Source: an uncultured Moraxella sp. (GTDB lineage: Bacteria > Pseudomonadota > Gammaproteobacteria > Pseudomonadales > Moraxellaceae). From it: a stretch of 64,000 nt of DNA. How positions within the stretch are numbered: the first letter of the stretch is position 1; each line of letters opens with the position of its first letter. A model generated the notes under the pieces. It was not told the origin of the DNA. It saw only the letters and a program-made list of their open reading frames with translations, and searched no databases. This document shows positions 28,021 to 37,471 of the stretch, one piece after another. The stretch is from positions 62,001 to 126,000 of the forward strand of contig CALTTC010000003.1 of assembly GCA_943908425.1 (NCBI GenBank). Reading direction: 5' to 3'. Both the position numbers and the translations under genes were made by a program.

Positions 28021-28196
28021 GATAAGGCAGACAATCGCTAAATAGCTCCTATTTTAAGTCAAGATGCCCAAATGCACAAGGTTTTTTGCCACAGTTACCA
28101 AAAAACAACCGCTGTGTGACACAACGCAAGCTTTGATGCTTGCCAATAATTGTCAAAACCGTTATTCTTATCCCTTTATCCAACAATAGGTGATTT

Positions 28197-29003
28197 ATGC
28201 AAAAATTTCTTGTATTTGGTGTGTTATTGGCAAGTGTCTCTGCCTTTGCTGCCCCTGCCACACCAACCATGCGTGGTGAATACCTTAATCTTACCCTACC
28301 CAACGCCCTAAACCTTGCCAACAATCCAGTAGCCGGCTTACCTATCCCCAAATCTGGCGTTAGTGAAGTGTTGCGCATACCCACCATTTTGATTGACCAA
28401 ACCAAAAACGGCGGCGGACAAATTGATGTCACCTTAGTGGATGATTTTATTGCCGATGTCAGCCCAAACGCGCGCCACTATCCCCCCAATTTTCCTAACC
28501 GCACCGCTCAGCACTACACGCGTGAGAACGTTAAGCACTTGGCGACTTTTTTGGAGCCGTTTGCTAGCGCACCAAATGCCTCGTATGACGTGCTTATCCG
28601 TGCCGCTAAACTTAACGCGATGGGGCGCAATCTAGACTTAGGCTCAGAGTATGGCGTACGTGCTAGTACCCACCTTGCCAACGCCCTAAAAATAAAGCCA
28701 AACGACACCGAAGCCAATCTTATCTATGGCATTATGCTAGCAGAAGGGGGCGGTTTTAAAGAAAGCAAAAAATACCTAGACAAAGCCGCCGCTAACGGCT
28801 CGCTAGAAGCAGAACAAAGCTTAGCGCAAGCAGATCTATTGGGCGACAACAAAGCCGCTGCTGTGAGTCGTTTACAGCGCTTACAAGCCAAACATCCCAA
28901 CAATGCCCAGTTGCGCGAACAGTTGCGTATTGTTGAAGGCGGCGGCTACTATATTTGGGACATCAAAGACAACGATATTAACGTCAAGCCCATCACCCGC
29001 TAA
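28197..29003 (+). CDS. secreted TPR/Sel1-like repeat protein, unknown function
   Basis: 268-residue exported protein with a signal peptide (1-19, ending S-A-F-A-A). The N-terminal half matches no family I recognise. The second half (about 120-245) is helical with tetratricopeptide-like repeats: A-L-K-I-K-P-N-D-T-E-A-N-L-I-Y-G, then S-K-K-Y-L-D-K-A-A-A-N-G, then R-L-Q-A-K-H-P-N-N-A-Q. It is divergent from the type I secretion operon across 176 bases and has its own terminator, so a link to secretion is only positional. Likely a periplasmic scaffold protein. Confidence 0.6.
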   Translation: MQKFLVFGVLLASVSAFAAPATPTMRGEYLNLTLPNALNLANNPVAGLPIPKSGVSEVLRIPTILIDQTKNGGGQIDVTLVDDFIADVSPNARHYPPNFPNRTAQHYTRENVKHLATFLEPFASAPNASYDVLIRAAKLNAMGRNLDLGSEYGVRASTHLANALKIKPNDTEANLIYGIMLAEGGGFKESKKYLDKAAANGSLEAEQSLAQADLLGDNKAAAVSRLQRLQAKHPNNAQLREQLRIVEGGGYYIWDIKDNDINVKPITR

Positions 29004-29020
29004 CCACCACCCCAAAAACA

Positions 29021-29050
29021 AAATGCCGATAACTTAATCGGCATTTTTTT
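29021..29050. terminator. terminator between TPR gene and surA
   Basis: AAATGCCGAT, six-base loop, ATCGGCATTTTTTT. The T-run follows the plus-strand stem; the A-rich left flank could also serve surA on the minus strand. Confidence 0.85.
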
Positions 29051-29068
29051 AGGTTTAAAACACTTGTA

Positions 29069-30346
29069 TTATTTGGGCATAATATTGATATAAGCGCTTG
29101 ATTTTAGCTCTTGTAGCCAATCCTCTTGGGCTTGGGGCGCCTGACGCTTAAACAATATCTCCTCCGCCAATGCACGCTTATATTGCTCGGTCACATCACG
29201 TTGGCGCGTGGCATCTACTTTGACAATATGATAACCAAACTGGCTGACAAAGGGGCGCGAAAAATCTCCCGCGCTGGTGTTTTTCATTGCCACCTCAAAC
29301 GCCGGTACCATCTGCCCTTCACTCACCCAGCCAAGACTGCCCTGCTTAGCCGCAGACCCTGTATCATCAGAATAAGTCGCTGCCAATTCCCCAAAATTCG
29401 CCCCTTGCAATAACGCATTGTACAACTCGTTAATCCGTTGCTCTGCCAATGCGGCGCTTTGATTGGCATCAACCTTGACAAGAATATGGCTTGCCTGCCA
29501 TTCAGGCAATAACACTTGTCCATCATCGCGCTTATCTAGCAACAAAATTACATCCACGCCTTGCGCACCCACCAGTGGCGGACTAATACCGCCCACTGGT
29601 AGACTTGTGATAATAGGTGCCAAATCAGCGGGTAAATTCGCTGCTGGATGATAGCCAGTATCCGCCCCTTGCAAGTCCAGCGGATAATCTTGCCCAGCTT
29701 GTGCCATCACCGTCTCTAAATCCTGCCCTGCCGCCAAGGCTTGGCGCACACGCTGTCCTACCGCCAAGGCTTGTGCCTGACTGGTTGTCGCATCAATGGG
29801 CACGCGAATATGCACGGTACGATATTGCACCTGATTTAACGCTTGTCCTTCTGGCGAGCGTAAAAATGCCTCTATTTCTTGGGGGCTAATTTTGACAAGA
29901 TTTGTGAGTTGGTGTTCCATCAATGCCCCAACTGCTGCCTCGTCAATCAATTCTTGACGTAAGGCATTATAACTGCCTAATTGCTGCCGCTCCAAGCTTT
30001 GTTGAAACTCGGCAAGACTATTAAAGCCTTGCGCTTTGGCAATTTGTAATAGCTGATTATCAATCAACTCATCATTCACATTCACCCCTGCGCGCTTTAC
30101 AATACCCAGTTGCAGTTTACGCAATATTAATAGCTCTAGCGCCTGACGCTCTGCCAATGCTTGACTGATAGTCTGCCCACGCGCCGCATAATCTTGCAGC
30201 AGTGCATTGGTGGTATCGGCAAGCTCACTTTGTAAAATAATGCTGTCATTGACGACCGCCGCCACGCCGTCTTGTTTGGCAAATGCTGTCATCGGCAAGG
30301 TAAGACTTAACGCCACAAGACTGGCATAGATGAATTGTTTTGACAT
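29069..30346 (-). CDS. surA: periplasmic chaperone / peptidyl-prolyl isomerase SurA
   Basis: 425-residue periplasmic chaperone that delivers beta-barrel proteins, including LptD, to the BAM complex. Signal peptide 1-23 (ending A-F-A), the SurA N-domain beginning V-A-A-V-V-N-D-S-I-I-L-Q-S-E-L, a first parvulin domain (about 180-285) that looks degenerate, and a second, better conserved parvulin domain (about 290-390) with A-S-H-I-L-V-K and F-G-Y-H-I-V-K-V. ATG 30346 has GGAG upstream; an in-frame start at 30400 would overlap lptD. It is cotranscribed downstream of lptD, 53 bases after its stop. Confidence 0.95.
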   Translation of the reverse strand: MSKQFIYASLVALSLTLPMTAFAKQDGVAAVVNDSIILQSELADTTNALLQDYAARGQTISQALAERQALELLILRKLQLGIVKRAGVNVNDELIDNQLLQIAKAQGFNSLAEFQQSLERQQLGSYNALRQELIDEAAVGALMEHQLTNLVKISPQEIEAFLRSPEGQALNQVQYRTVHIRVPIDATTSQAQALAVGQRVRQALAAGQDLETVMAQAGQDYPLDLQGADTGYHPAANLPADLAPIITSLPVGGISPPLVGAQGVDVILLLDKRDDGQVLLPEWQASHILVKVDANQSAALAEQRINELYNALLQGANFGELAATYSDDTGSAAKQGSLGWVSEGQMVPAFEVAMKNTSAGDFSRPFVSQFGYHIVKVDATRQRDVTEQYKRALAEEILFKRQAPQAQEDWLQELKSSAYINIMPK

Positions 30347-30399
30347 AGCTACTCCACTTATATTAATCATTAACGTGTTATCATACCATTTTTTGGGCA

Positions 30400-33126
30400 T
30401 TAAAATGTATTATTAAACCCAAGCACTCGCTCTTTTAATAACTTACCAAGCCGTCCACTGCCCGTCAGTCCTGTTAAACGCAATTCTGCCATCACTGCCC
30501 GATTGACATCATCAGGATTTAAATCATTGCGATACTGGCGTCCATACACCGCAATACCAATACAACAATCTTCATAGCCTACGCCCACCAAAGCATCCAT
30601 AAAGCCACGATATTTGCTGTCGTATTGGGCGGTGCCAAGTAATTGCCATTGCTCACGCACCGGCACAATCGCTGAGACAGTATAAGCAGACAGTGGCAGT
30701 TGCCCAAGTCGCAAGTTTTCTTTACGCTCAATCACGCCAATGTTGAATAGCATATCATCGCTTGGCTGATAACGCACCGCACCAATAAAGGCATTGGGGC
30801 GATATTCTCTGGTGAACGAACCTGACACATCAAACCATAGCGCCCCACTTGGGTTGGCGGACAGTTGCCACGCTAAGCCAGAATTGCCCTTTTGAAAGCC
30901 GGTTGCCCCATTCACCGTCACCCGACTGTCGCGCAAATAAAACTGCTCTGCAATCCCAACTTCAAGACGTGTGCGCCCTTGACCGTCCAAATAACGGTAA
31001 TTTACCGCAGGGGTAATGGCGTGCAAATCGCTCACGCGGTCATAACCCAAAAACCAACTGTCGGCAAGTAACTGATTATAACTCATTGAAGCAACACTGG
31101 TCTCAAAGTTTGGCATCTGACGTTGATTTTTGTAGGGACTATATAAATACTTAAGGCGTGGGGTCAAGACTTGATAACCTTGGTTGCCAAACCAGCCAAA
31201 GGGCGCGCCATTTTTTTGTAAAAATAAGCCACTGTCCACGCTTAAATTTGGCACAATAACGTTGTAAGTGCCGTCTTCTTTGGTCAAGTTTTGGTGCGAC
31301 AGGCTATCTTCATCAAAACGCATAAAAAGCTGGGTCACGCCCACTTTGGGCATTACATAACCATAGGAGCGAACGAGTGGCAAGCTTGCACTGACATTAT
31401 TATATAAGCGCACACCACTTTTTTCGGTATCCGAGCCGTCTTTAATGGACTTTTTAAAATACGCCGAATGCGTGCTAGCGGTGACATCAAAACCACGCGT
31501 ATAATCTTTTGGCGCACGATAAAGAACATCAAGCTGTGGCAAGCGACTATAGGGGCGATTTTTATCCAAAATGGGATTGCCAAAACGGTCTGTGCCATTT
31601 AATAATTGAAAGGTTTGGGCTTTTAGGCTAGCGTTTAGGTGCTCGTTATTATAAGTAACGCCAATTACCCGCGCTAGATTTAGCGAATTATTGCTCACGC
31701 CAAGCTTATCAAAATCGGCAAGATAAGCACTGTCCGAGACATAACGATAGCTGGCATTAACCTGCAAATCCTGTTCGGCTAAAGGGCGTAACGTATGGTC
31801 AAAAAACAGATGACTACGGTCTTTATTCTGATATTGCTTATCACTTGGCAAATATGCCGTATCTAATTTACCTGCGCCCAGATTAGGGTGCAAATAGCGC
31901 AATTCAGCATTAAGACGTGGATTGCGGTGCGTATAAAATGTTGGGGTCAAAGTGGCGTCATAATTGCTTGCCAAATTAAAATAGTACGGGGTTGTAAGCT
32001 GTATGCCATCAGTACTATTAATTCCCACACTTGGCACCAAAAAGCCTGACGCGCGCCGATTATCCAAGGGAAAATTAAAATACGGTAAATAAAAAATGGG
32101 CGTATCGTGCACTTTAAAGATGCCATGGCGCGCCACACCCCGCCCCGTGTTACGGTCTAACGTGATATTTTTGGCATCAATTTGCCAAGTGCGCCGTGTG
32201 GGCGGACAGGTACTAAAAGTGCTGTTATCTAGCTCATAGACATTGCTGTCGCTATGGGTAAGACGTTCGGCATAACCGTGTGCGTGCAAGCCTTGACTGG
32301 CAAAAGCGATATTGTGTGCTTTTGCTTCCCCTGTTTGGGTATTGTAATCTAGTTGCTGTGCTACGCCGAGCAAATCTTGGCGCGTATTGTTTGCTACGCC
32401 ACCAAAAGCGACGTTGCCCAGCGCCTGACTTTGTCCTGTGGCAGGGTCAATATGCACGCTATCGGCACGGATTTGCCGGTCATTTTGGCTAACGACCACG
32501 TTGCCGGTAAGCTCAGCGCGCGTATCATTGTCATAATAGGCGTGTGTCGCTGTCGCACTCAATGTGCCATCATTGGGCGGTAAGGTGCCAACAATGGGAT
32601 ACAACCAAGTGCCTTGACACATTGGCGCTTCATTATAAAACTGCGATAGGGCTTGTAAGCTACTCTGGCTACTTTCTGCTTGGCGCGTATCGGGGGCAAG
32701 TGGTGCGGTGTTACTGGCAGGGCGCACAATACTGGCAGGATTGGCAAGCGTACTTGTGGTAGTGGGGGTAGATGCTTTAAAAGGCGTAATAGACACAATG
32801 GGCGTAACAGCAGGGGTCGGCACTCGCTGGACAACAACAGGCGGTGCTATAGGTTGGCTAATGACAGGTACGGTCGGCACCACAGGTTGCCAATCGGTCG
32901 GCAAAGGACGGGCAATCACGGCTTGCGCGACGGGGCGTAAGGCTTGCTGGTCGGATGCGATGGGTGACGCGACACTTGTCGTTGGCATTTCAGGCAATGG
33001 GCGAGCGATTGTCGGCAACTCACTAAACGCCTGTCGCCCATTAGCGTCTGCCCACGCCGTATTGCCAAGCCACAAGCTTGGTAATGCCAGCACCCACGCT
33101 GTTTTTGTTGTCAATTTTTTGTTCAT
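30400..33126 (-). CDS. lptD: LPS-assembly protein LptD
   Basis: 908-residue outer membrane barrel that, with LptE, inserts lipopolysaccharide into the outer leaflet. Signal peptide ending T-A-W-A, then about 140 residues rich in Pro, Val, Thr and Ala, unusual in length, before the first conserved Cys (P-M-C-Q-G-T-W). The jellyroll domain follows (A-D-S-V-H-I-D, about 200-300), with the second Cys in F-S-T-C-P-P, then the barrel and the adjacent Cys pair in Y-E-D-C-C-I-G near residue 850. All four disulfide cysteines of the family are present. ATG 33126 is preferred to the upstream TTG 33147. It is divergent from amgK. Confidence 0.95.
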   Translation of the reverse strand: MNKKLTTKTAWVLALPSLWLGNTAWADANGRQAFSELPTIARPLPEMPTTSVASPIASDQQALRPVAQAVIARPLPTDWQPVVPTVPVISQPIAPPVVVQRVPTPAVTPIVSITPFKASTPTTTSTLANPASIVRPASNTAPLAPDTRQAESSQSSLQALSQFYNEAPMCQGTWLYPIVGTLPPNDGTLSATATHAYYDNDTRAELTGNVVVSQNDRQIRADSVHIDPATGQSQALGNVAFGGVANNTRQDLLGVAQQLDYNTQTGEAKAHNIAFASQGLHAHGYAERLTHSDSNVYELDNSTFSTCPPTRRTWQIDAKNITLDRNTGRGVARHGIFKVHDTPIFYLPYFNFPLDNRRASGFLVPSVGINSTDGIQLTTPYYFNLASNYDATLTPTFYTHRNPRLNAELRYLHPNLGAGKLDTAYLPSDKQYQNKDRSHLFFDHTLRPLAEQDLQVNASYRYVSDSAYLADFDKLGVSNNSLNLARVIGVTYNNEHLNASLKAQTFQLLNGTDRFGNPILDKNRPYSRLPQLDVLYRAPKDYTRGFDVTASTHSAYFKKSIKDGSDTEKSGVRLYNNVSASLPLVRSYGYVMPKVGVTQLFMRFDEDSLSHQNLTKEDGTYNVIVPNLSVDSGLFLQKNGAPFGWFGNQGYQVLTPRLKYLYSPYKNQRQMPNFETSVASMSYNQLLADSWFLGYDRVSDLHAITPAVNYRYLDGQGRTRLEVGIAEQFYLRDSRVTVNGATGFQKGNSGLAWQLSANPSGALWFDVSGSFTREYRPNAFIGAVRYQPSDDMLFNIGVIERKENLRLGQLPLSAYTVSAIVPVREQWQLLGTAQYDSKYRGFMDALVGVGYEDCCIGIAVYGRQYRNDLNPDDVNRAVMAELRLTGLTGSGRLGKLLKERVLGFNNTF

Positions 33127-33194
33127 AGCCGACAAGGTGTGATACAATTTTGTGTATTTTACACTATTTTTTCTGTGCTTAAGGGATTTTTTCT

Positions 33195-34202
33195 ATGACC
33201 GACACCACAAATACGCGTACAGCATTATTACACGCCTTTTTGGCAAGCTACTTTAACGCGCCTTACACCCTAGAGAGTCTTGCTGGGGATGCTAGTTTTC
33301 GCCGTTATCACCGCGTCACTTGCCAAGACACTACTTATTTGGTGATGGATGCCCCACCCGAGAAAGAGAGCGTGGCAAGCTTTTTGGCAGTTGGCGATAT
33401 TTTAAGCCCTGTGGTTAATGTGCCAGCTATTTTGGCGCGCGATACGGACAATGGTTTTTTGTTACTACAAGATTTTGGTACGGTAGAATTTGCCGATTTA
33501 TTGGACGATGGCGACAATCTTGCCAGTTATGCACAGGCATTGCACACCTTGCAGGCATTACAAACACTACCCATTACCGACCCCGCTGTCAATGCCACCT
33601 TGCCCCACTACAGTCCCGCCAAATTGCGCGAGGAAATGCAGTTATTTGTGGATTGGTTTTTGCCTTACGTTGGGCTTAACATTGATGATGAGCTGTGGCA
33701 TACGCTCACAGAAACGTTAATTAGCGATATTAGCCGGCAAGCACAAGTGGTTGTACACCGTGATTATCACAGTCGCAATTTGATGGATGATAAGCATTCA
33801 GATAGGCTTGGGGTCATTGATTTTCAAGATGCGGTAATTGGCGCTTATACTTACGATGTGGTTTCATTATTGCGCGATGCTTACATCAACGTCTCAGAAG
33901 ACTGGGTAACGGCACAGCTACAAGTCGCTTACGCCATACTTGGACAAGACCAGGGCAGTTTCACAGATTTTGTGTACGACTGCAACATTATGGGCGTACA
34001 GCGTGGACTAAAAGTGCTTGGCATTTTTGTGCGCTTGGCTAAGCGTGATGGCAAAAAGCGGTATTTGGCAAACATACCTACCGTGCTACGCAATCTATTG
34101 ACCCAATTAGCCTACCTACAAAACGACAATGATGTCTATCAGCGTTTTTATCAATTTTTGCAGGATAATGCTTCTGCTATTCAAGCTAAAGTAGGTGGGT
34201 AA
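33195..34202 (+). CDS. amgK: N-acetylmuramate/N-acetylglucosamine kinase AmgK
   Basis: 335-residue aminoglycoside-phosphotransferase-fold kinase making the alpha-1-phosphate of MurNAc (and GlcNAc) in the cell wall recycling route that bypasses de novo UDP-MurNAc synthesis. Motifs: S-F-R-R-Y-H near residue 31, catalytic H-R-D-Y-H-S-R-N near 188 and metal-binding I-D-F-Q-D-A near 208. The next gene is the partner MurU, starting on the stop codon (TAATG). The lptD / amgK-murU divergent arrangement is the conserved one in pseudomonads and Moraxellaceae. The pathway is associated with intrinsic fosfomycin tolerance in Pseudomonas. Confidence 0.9.
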   Translation: MTDTTNTRTALLHAFLASYFNAPYTLESLAGDASFRRYHRVTCQDTTYLVMDAPPEKESVASFLAVGDILSPVVNVPAILARDTDNGFLLLQDFGTVEFADLLDDGDNLASYAQALHTLQALQTLPITDPAVNATLPHYSPAKLREEMQLFVDWFLPYVGLNIDDELWHTLTETLISDISRQAQVVVHRDYHSRNLMDDKHSDRLGVIDFQDAVIGAYTYDVVSLLRDAYINVSEDWVTAQLQVAYAILGQDQGSFTDFVYDCNIMGVQRGLKVLGIFVRLAKRDGKKRYLANIPTVLRNLLTQLAYLQNDNDVYQRFYQFLQDNASAIQAKVGG

Positions 34203-34906
34203 TGATCACTCAAGCGATGATTTTGGCGGCGGGGCGTGGCGAGCGAATGCGCCCTTTAACTTTAACCACACCTAAGCCCTTATTAGCTGTCGGCGGTAAG
34301 CCGCTTATCGTTTGGCACATTGAACGCTTACGCCGTGCTGGGATAGAGCGGATTGTCATCAATGCTGGTTACTTAGCCAATAAACTGAGCGATTTTTTTG
34401 CTATACACGATTTTGGGGTGCAAATTGTGCTGTCGCTTGAAAACCCGCCCCTAGAAACCGCGGGCGGTATCAAGCAAGCGCTTACAAACAAGCTATTAGC
34501 ACCTGCCCCATTTATCCTTATCAATGGCGATATTTGGTGTGATTATCCCCTTGAGAACTTGACTAATATCACTCTGCAAGACCATTTGGGCTATTTGTTA
34601 TTGACTGATAATCCTGACCACAATCCGACTGGCGACTTTGTACTAACGACAGACGGTAGCGGACGCGTTGTCCCTAAATCCACCAAGCCCCTACCCAGTC
34701 TCACCTTCGCTGGTGTCTCTGTGCTTGACCCTGCGTTATTTGCTGGCGTGCCTTGTGGGCAGATTGCCCCCCTTGCCCCTTTATTACAACAAGCGATGCA
34801 CGCACAAAAAATCATCGGCAGCCGTCTTGATGGCTATTGGATAGATGTCGGCACGGTTGAACGCTTACAGATTATCAATGCTTATTTGGCAGATAAAAAC
34901 GATTAA
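34202..34906 (+). CDS. murU: N-acetylmuramate alpha-1-phosphate uridylyltransferase MurU
   Basis: 234-residue nucleotidyltransferase converting MurNAc-1-phosphate plus UTP to UDP-MurNAc, completing the AmgK route. N-terminal signature M-I-L-A-A-G-R-G-E-R-M-R-P near residue 6, T-P-K-P-L-L near 23, the metal-binding N-G-D-I-W near 102 and the D-V-G-T-V-E-R-L end. Length is close to the characterised Pseudomonas enzyme. The ATG overlaps the amgK stop by one base, indicating coupled translation. Confidence 0.9.
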   Translation: MITQAMILAAGRGERMRPLTLTTPKPLLAVGGKPLIVWHIERLRRAGIERIVINAGYLANKLSDFFAIHDFGVQIVLSLENPPLETAGGIKQALTNKLLAPAPFILINGDIWCDYPLENLTNITLQDHLGYLLLTDNPDHNPTGDFVLTTDGSGRVVPKSTKPLPSLTFAGVSVLDPALFAGVPCGQIAPLAPLLQQAMHAQKIIGSRLDGYWIDVGTVERLQIINAYLADKND

Positions 34907-34951
34907 AATCAATAGCTTATAAAAATTTTGCCAAAAATTAATAAATAATGC

Positions 34952-34979
34952 TTGACGTATAGTAAATTTACTTTATAAT
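34952..34979 (+). promoter_or_regulatory. sigma-70 promoter of the tRNA pair
   Basis: TTGACG, 16-base spacer, TATAAT, ending 43 bases before tRNA-Val. No GC-rich discriminator follows (ACGCACC). Confidence 0.75.
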
Positions 34980-35022
34980 ACGCACCAACTTAAACAAATT
35001 AACCCTTTGTTTACTTGTTTAA

Positions 35023-35098
35023 GGGTCGTTAGCTCAGTTGGTAGAGCGTCTGCCTTACACGCAGAATGTCGGCGGTTCGAATCCGTCACGACCCACCA
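35023..35098 (+). tRNA. tRNA-Val (anticodon TAC)
   Basis: 76-nt cloverleaf with a 7-bp acceptor stem (GGGTCGT / ACGACCC), D-arm AGCTCAGTTGGTAGAGC, anticodon loop CTTACAC giving TAC, T-arm GGTTCGAATCC and an encoded CCA end. Reads GUN valine codons. Confidence 0.97.
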
Positions 35099-35169
35099 AA
35101 TACTTTTTTAAATAATTTTTTGAAAGTAGTTTCACTTTTAAAATAGTTTACAAAGTATTAGCGACCTTA

Positions 35170-35246
35170 GCAGCGGTAGTTCAGTTGGTTAGAATATCGG
35201 CCTGTCACGCCGAGGGTCGCGGGTTCGAGTCCCGTCCGCTGCGCCA
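35170..35246 (+). tRNA. tRNA-Asp (anticodon GTC)
   Basis: 77-nt cloverleaf with acceptor GCAGCGG / CCGCTGC, anticodon loop CTGTCAC giving GTC, T-loop GTTCGAGTC, discriminator G and an encoded CCA end. Cotranscribed with tRNA-Val, 71 bases downstream. Confidence 0.97.
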
Positions 35247-35268
35247 TTTTTAAAAGCTTTGCTTTATA

Positions 35269-35299
35269 CACCAAATCTCCCCTGATTTGGTGTTTTTTT
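35269..35299 (+). terminator. terminator of the tRNA operon
   Basis: CACCAAATC, loop TCCCCT, GATTTGGTG, then seven T residues. Perfect 9-bp stem. Confidence 0.9.
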
Positions 35300-35820
35300 G
35301 TGTAGTTATCTCCAATCAATACTTCATTTACCTAACAAAAGATTGCCAAAACACACGCTAAACTAAACAACTTTTTATTAAGAACTTGCCAGATATACCA
35401 AGCCTTTTATGCCAGCCTTACCGCTTTTTAACCAATGGCAACTGGCAAACCTTTATCTCTATTATATAACATTCAACAAGAAATCCGCCTTTTGGGCATA
35501 GAGTTACACGCTAGCTTTGAACGTTATTGATTAATTTTAGTTAATATCCACCACGCTAGTTATGCCACTTCTAATAGTAATCTATAACCAAAACTTAATT
35601 ATGCCAAGCAACTTTTAATATCTCTTTAAGCTTATGAAATAAATCTTTTGCTTAATAAAACAAATGTCTTTAATGAACCATAAATTGTGCATTGAATTTA
35701 TAAAACGGCTATTTCATAATTTATGCACAAAACAAAGCGACAATGCCACTTAAGTGATTTGTGTGATTTTAGGCGATGGTCTTTATGGCAACAACCCAAA
35801 GTTACCGTCACCGACACGCC
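35300..35820. other. AT-rich region without intact genes; one 31-codon reading frame
   Basis: No gene of normal length. On the plus strand ATG 35435 to TGA 35530 encodes a 31-residue peptide (M-A-T-G-K-P-L-S-L-L-Y-N-I-Q-Q-E-I-R...) that reads protein-like but has no ribosome binding site and no recognised family. It may be a leftover of a larger gene. The rest is AT-rich with stops in all frames. Confidence 0.4.
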
Positions 35821-36328
35821 CTATTCATCAAGGTTAAAAAGCTCTTTGCCCCAAATCTCATTGACCGCCTTATCATCAAAGCTTTTCATCAGCAAAATCC
35901 GCCCCCAAGCATCATTGCTTTTGTCATCATATGAGTAAGGGCGTGTCAGTTTGCTTATTTACCCAATCAAACAATGTGCAATCGTTGTCCAAAATAGCGA
36001 TGTCGCCTTGTTGCATCACCCATCAAACCACAGCAATATCTTATCAAAAAAATGGCGTATCAAATGGGCGTTTTTCTTTACCAAAATCAAGGCGATATGA
36101 TTGGCAGACTAGATGGCGTTTGCCCTCACGCCACAGCGTTTAATTTACGGCATAAGCCTTTGTTTTTAATATCAAAAATTTATTTTTCAATGCCACAGCT
36201 TAAAGCCAACAAACTTGGACTTAATTGTGCAAATTACAATTTAAGTCATTATCGCTCATTTGACGATTTTACCGTACGAACAAGTGGACGCACGGTCTTT
36301 AAAACCATCAATCGTGCCATCTTTATGA
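35821..36328 (-). pseudogene. multiply frameshifted pseudogene, family unknown
   Basis: Reading the minus strand and allowing several frame changes gives a continuous protein-like product. Segments in order: D-I-K-N-K-G-L-C-R-K-L-N-A-V-A, then E-G-K-R-H-L-V-C-Q-S-Y-R-L-D-F-G-K-E-K-R, then D-K-I-L-L-W-F-D-G after a run of seven T, then G-D-I-A-I-L-D-N-D-C-T-L-F-D-W-V-N-K, and finally N-D-A-W-G-R-I-L-L-M-K-S-F-D-D-K to TAG at 35823-35821. Each junction needs a small insertion or deletion. An open plus-strand frame across the same DNA is best read as its shadow. Function unknown; it directly follows the oxidoreductase gene. Confidence 0.55.
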
Positions 36329-37390
36329 CTAAAAATACCCACGTTCATAGGCTTTTGGTACATCCATCACCCCATCAAAATCCGCCCCTGCTTGATTGTA
36401 CTGAGCGTTTAGCCACCACTGTGGGTCTCTGAGCAATCCACGCCCCACTGCTACAAGGTCAGCATCACCCACCGCTAATACATGGTCGGCAACGTGGGGA
36501 TTTTCTAACATACCAACAGCAATGATTGGCACGTTTGTCGCCTGTTTCATCTTAGAAGACAAAGCGACTTGATAGCCTGCACTAAACTCTGGGTGCTTGC
36601 CTGCGACCAATACGCCATCACCGCCACCGCTAACGTGCAATATATCCACACCTGCCGCCACGTAACGCTTAGCAATTTGTACGCCATAATCGCTGTCATA
36701 GCCATTCTCGCCGTATTCCTGGGCAGAGATTCGCATGATTAATGGCATATCGCTTGGCATCACCGCCTTGACCGCTTGAATGATTGTCTCGCCAAATAAC
36801 AATCGGTCTTGACCGTATTTATCATCACGGACATTAGATTTTGGCGAATGAAACTGATGAATCAAATACCCGTGTGCCCCATGCAGTTCAATGGCATCAA
36901 ATCCTGCGTCAATGGCACGTTTAACCGCACTCACAAAGCCTGCAATAATGTCATCAATATCGCTTATGCTTAATGCTCTTGGGGTTTTTAGGTTTTGACC
37001 TTCAAAGTCCAATTTGCCATAATGAATGGCACTAGGGGCAACCACATCATCACAATTTTGGGCTTTTCGTCCTGCGTGGGCGATTTGAATGGCGATTTTA
37101 CTGCCGTGTTTGTGCACGCTGTCCACGATTTTTTTCAATTCATCACGCTGGCTATCACACCAAAGCCCTAAGCAGTTGGGCGAAATCCGCCCATTAGGAG
37201 CAACGTTGGTCATCTCAACGATAATCAAGCCAATACCGCCTATGGCACGAGCGGTATAATGCACAAAATGCCAATCATTAGGCAGACCATCTACCGCTTG
37301 ATATTGACACATCGGCGGCATGACAAGGCGATTTTTAAGACTTAAGCCTTTTATAGTAAAAGGTTTTTGTAAAAAGCGAAATTTAGCCAT
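36329..37390 (-). CDS. NADPH dehydrogenase, old yellow enzyme family (YqjM/NamA-like)
   Basis: 353-residue FMN-dependent ene-reductase of the thermophilic-like (YqjM) class, which reduces activated C=C bonds and nitro compounds. Seen: N-R-L-V-M-P-P-M-C-Q-Y near residue 20, with Cys28 the redox-tuning cysteine of the class; I-A-H-A-G-R-K near 103; the substrate-binding H-G-A-H-G-Y-L-I-H near 168; and the FMN-phosphate G-R-G-L-L-R-D-P near 320. An ArsR-type regulator lies 81 bases upstream in the same direction, suggesting control by an electrophile or other inducer. Confidence 0.85.
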   Translation of the reverse strand: MAKFRFLQKPFTIKGLSLKNRLVMPPMCQYQAVDGLPNDWHFVHYTARAIGGIGLIIVEMTNVAPNGRISPNCLGLWCDSQRDELKKIVDSVHKHGSKIAIQIAHAGRKAQNCDDVVAPSAIHYGKLDFEGQNLKTPRALSISDIDDIIAGFVSAVKRAIDAGFDAIELHGAHGYLIHQFHSPKSNVRDDKYGQDRLLFGETIIQAVKAVMPSDMPLIMRISAQEYGENGYDSDYGVQIAKRYVAAGVDILHVSGGGDGVLVAGKHPEFSAGYQVALSSKMKQATNVPIIAVGMLENPHVADHVLAVGDADLVAVGRGLLRDPQWWLNAQYNQAGADFDGVMDVPKAYERGYF

Positions 37391-37471
37391 AACAGCTCCT
37401 AGAACATCATTGAAAAAACAGGTCTTGAGATACAGTCATCTATAGAAATAGGGCTATCATTGATGAACATT

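Noticed and set aside
36052..36432. 126-codon plus-strand open frame
   Set aside because: It runs antisense into the end of the ene-reductase gene, has no ribosome binding site, and the minus strand of the same DNA gives a more convincing, though frameshifted, protein.
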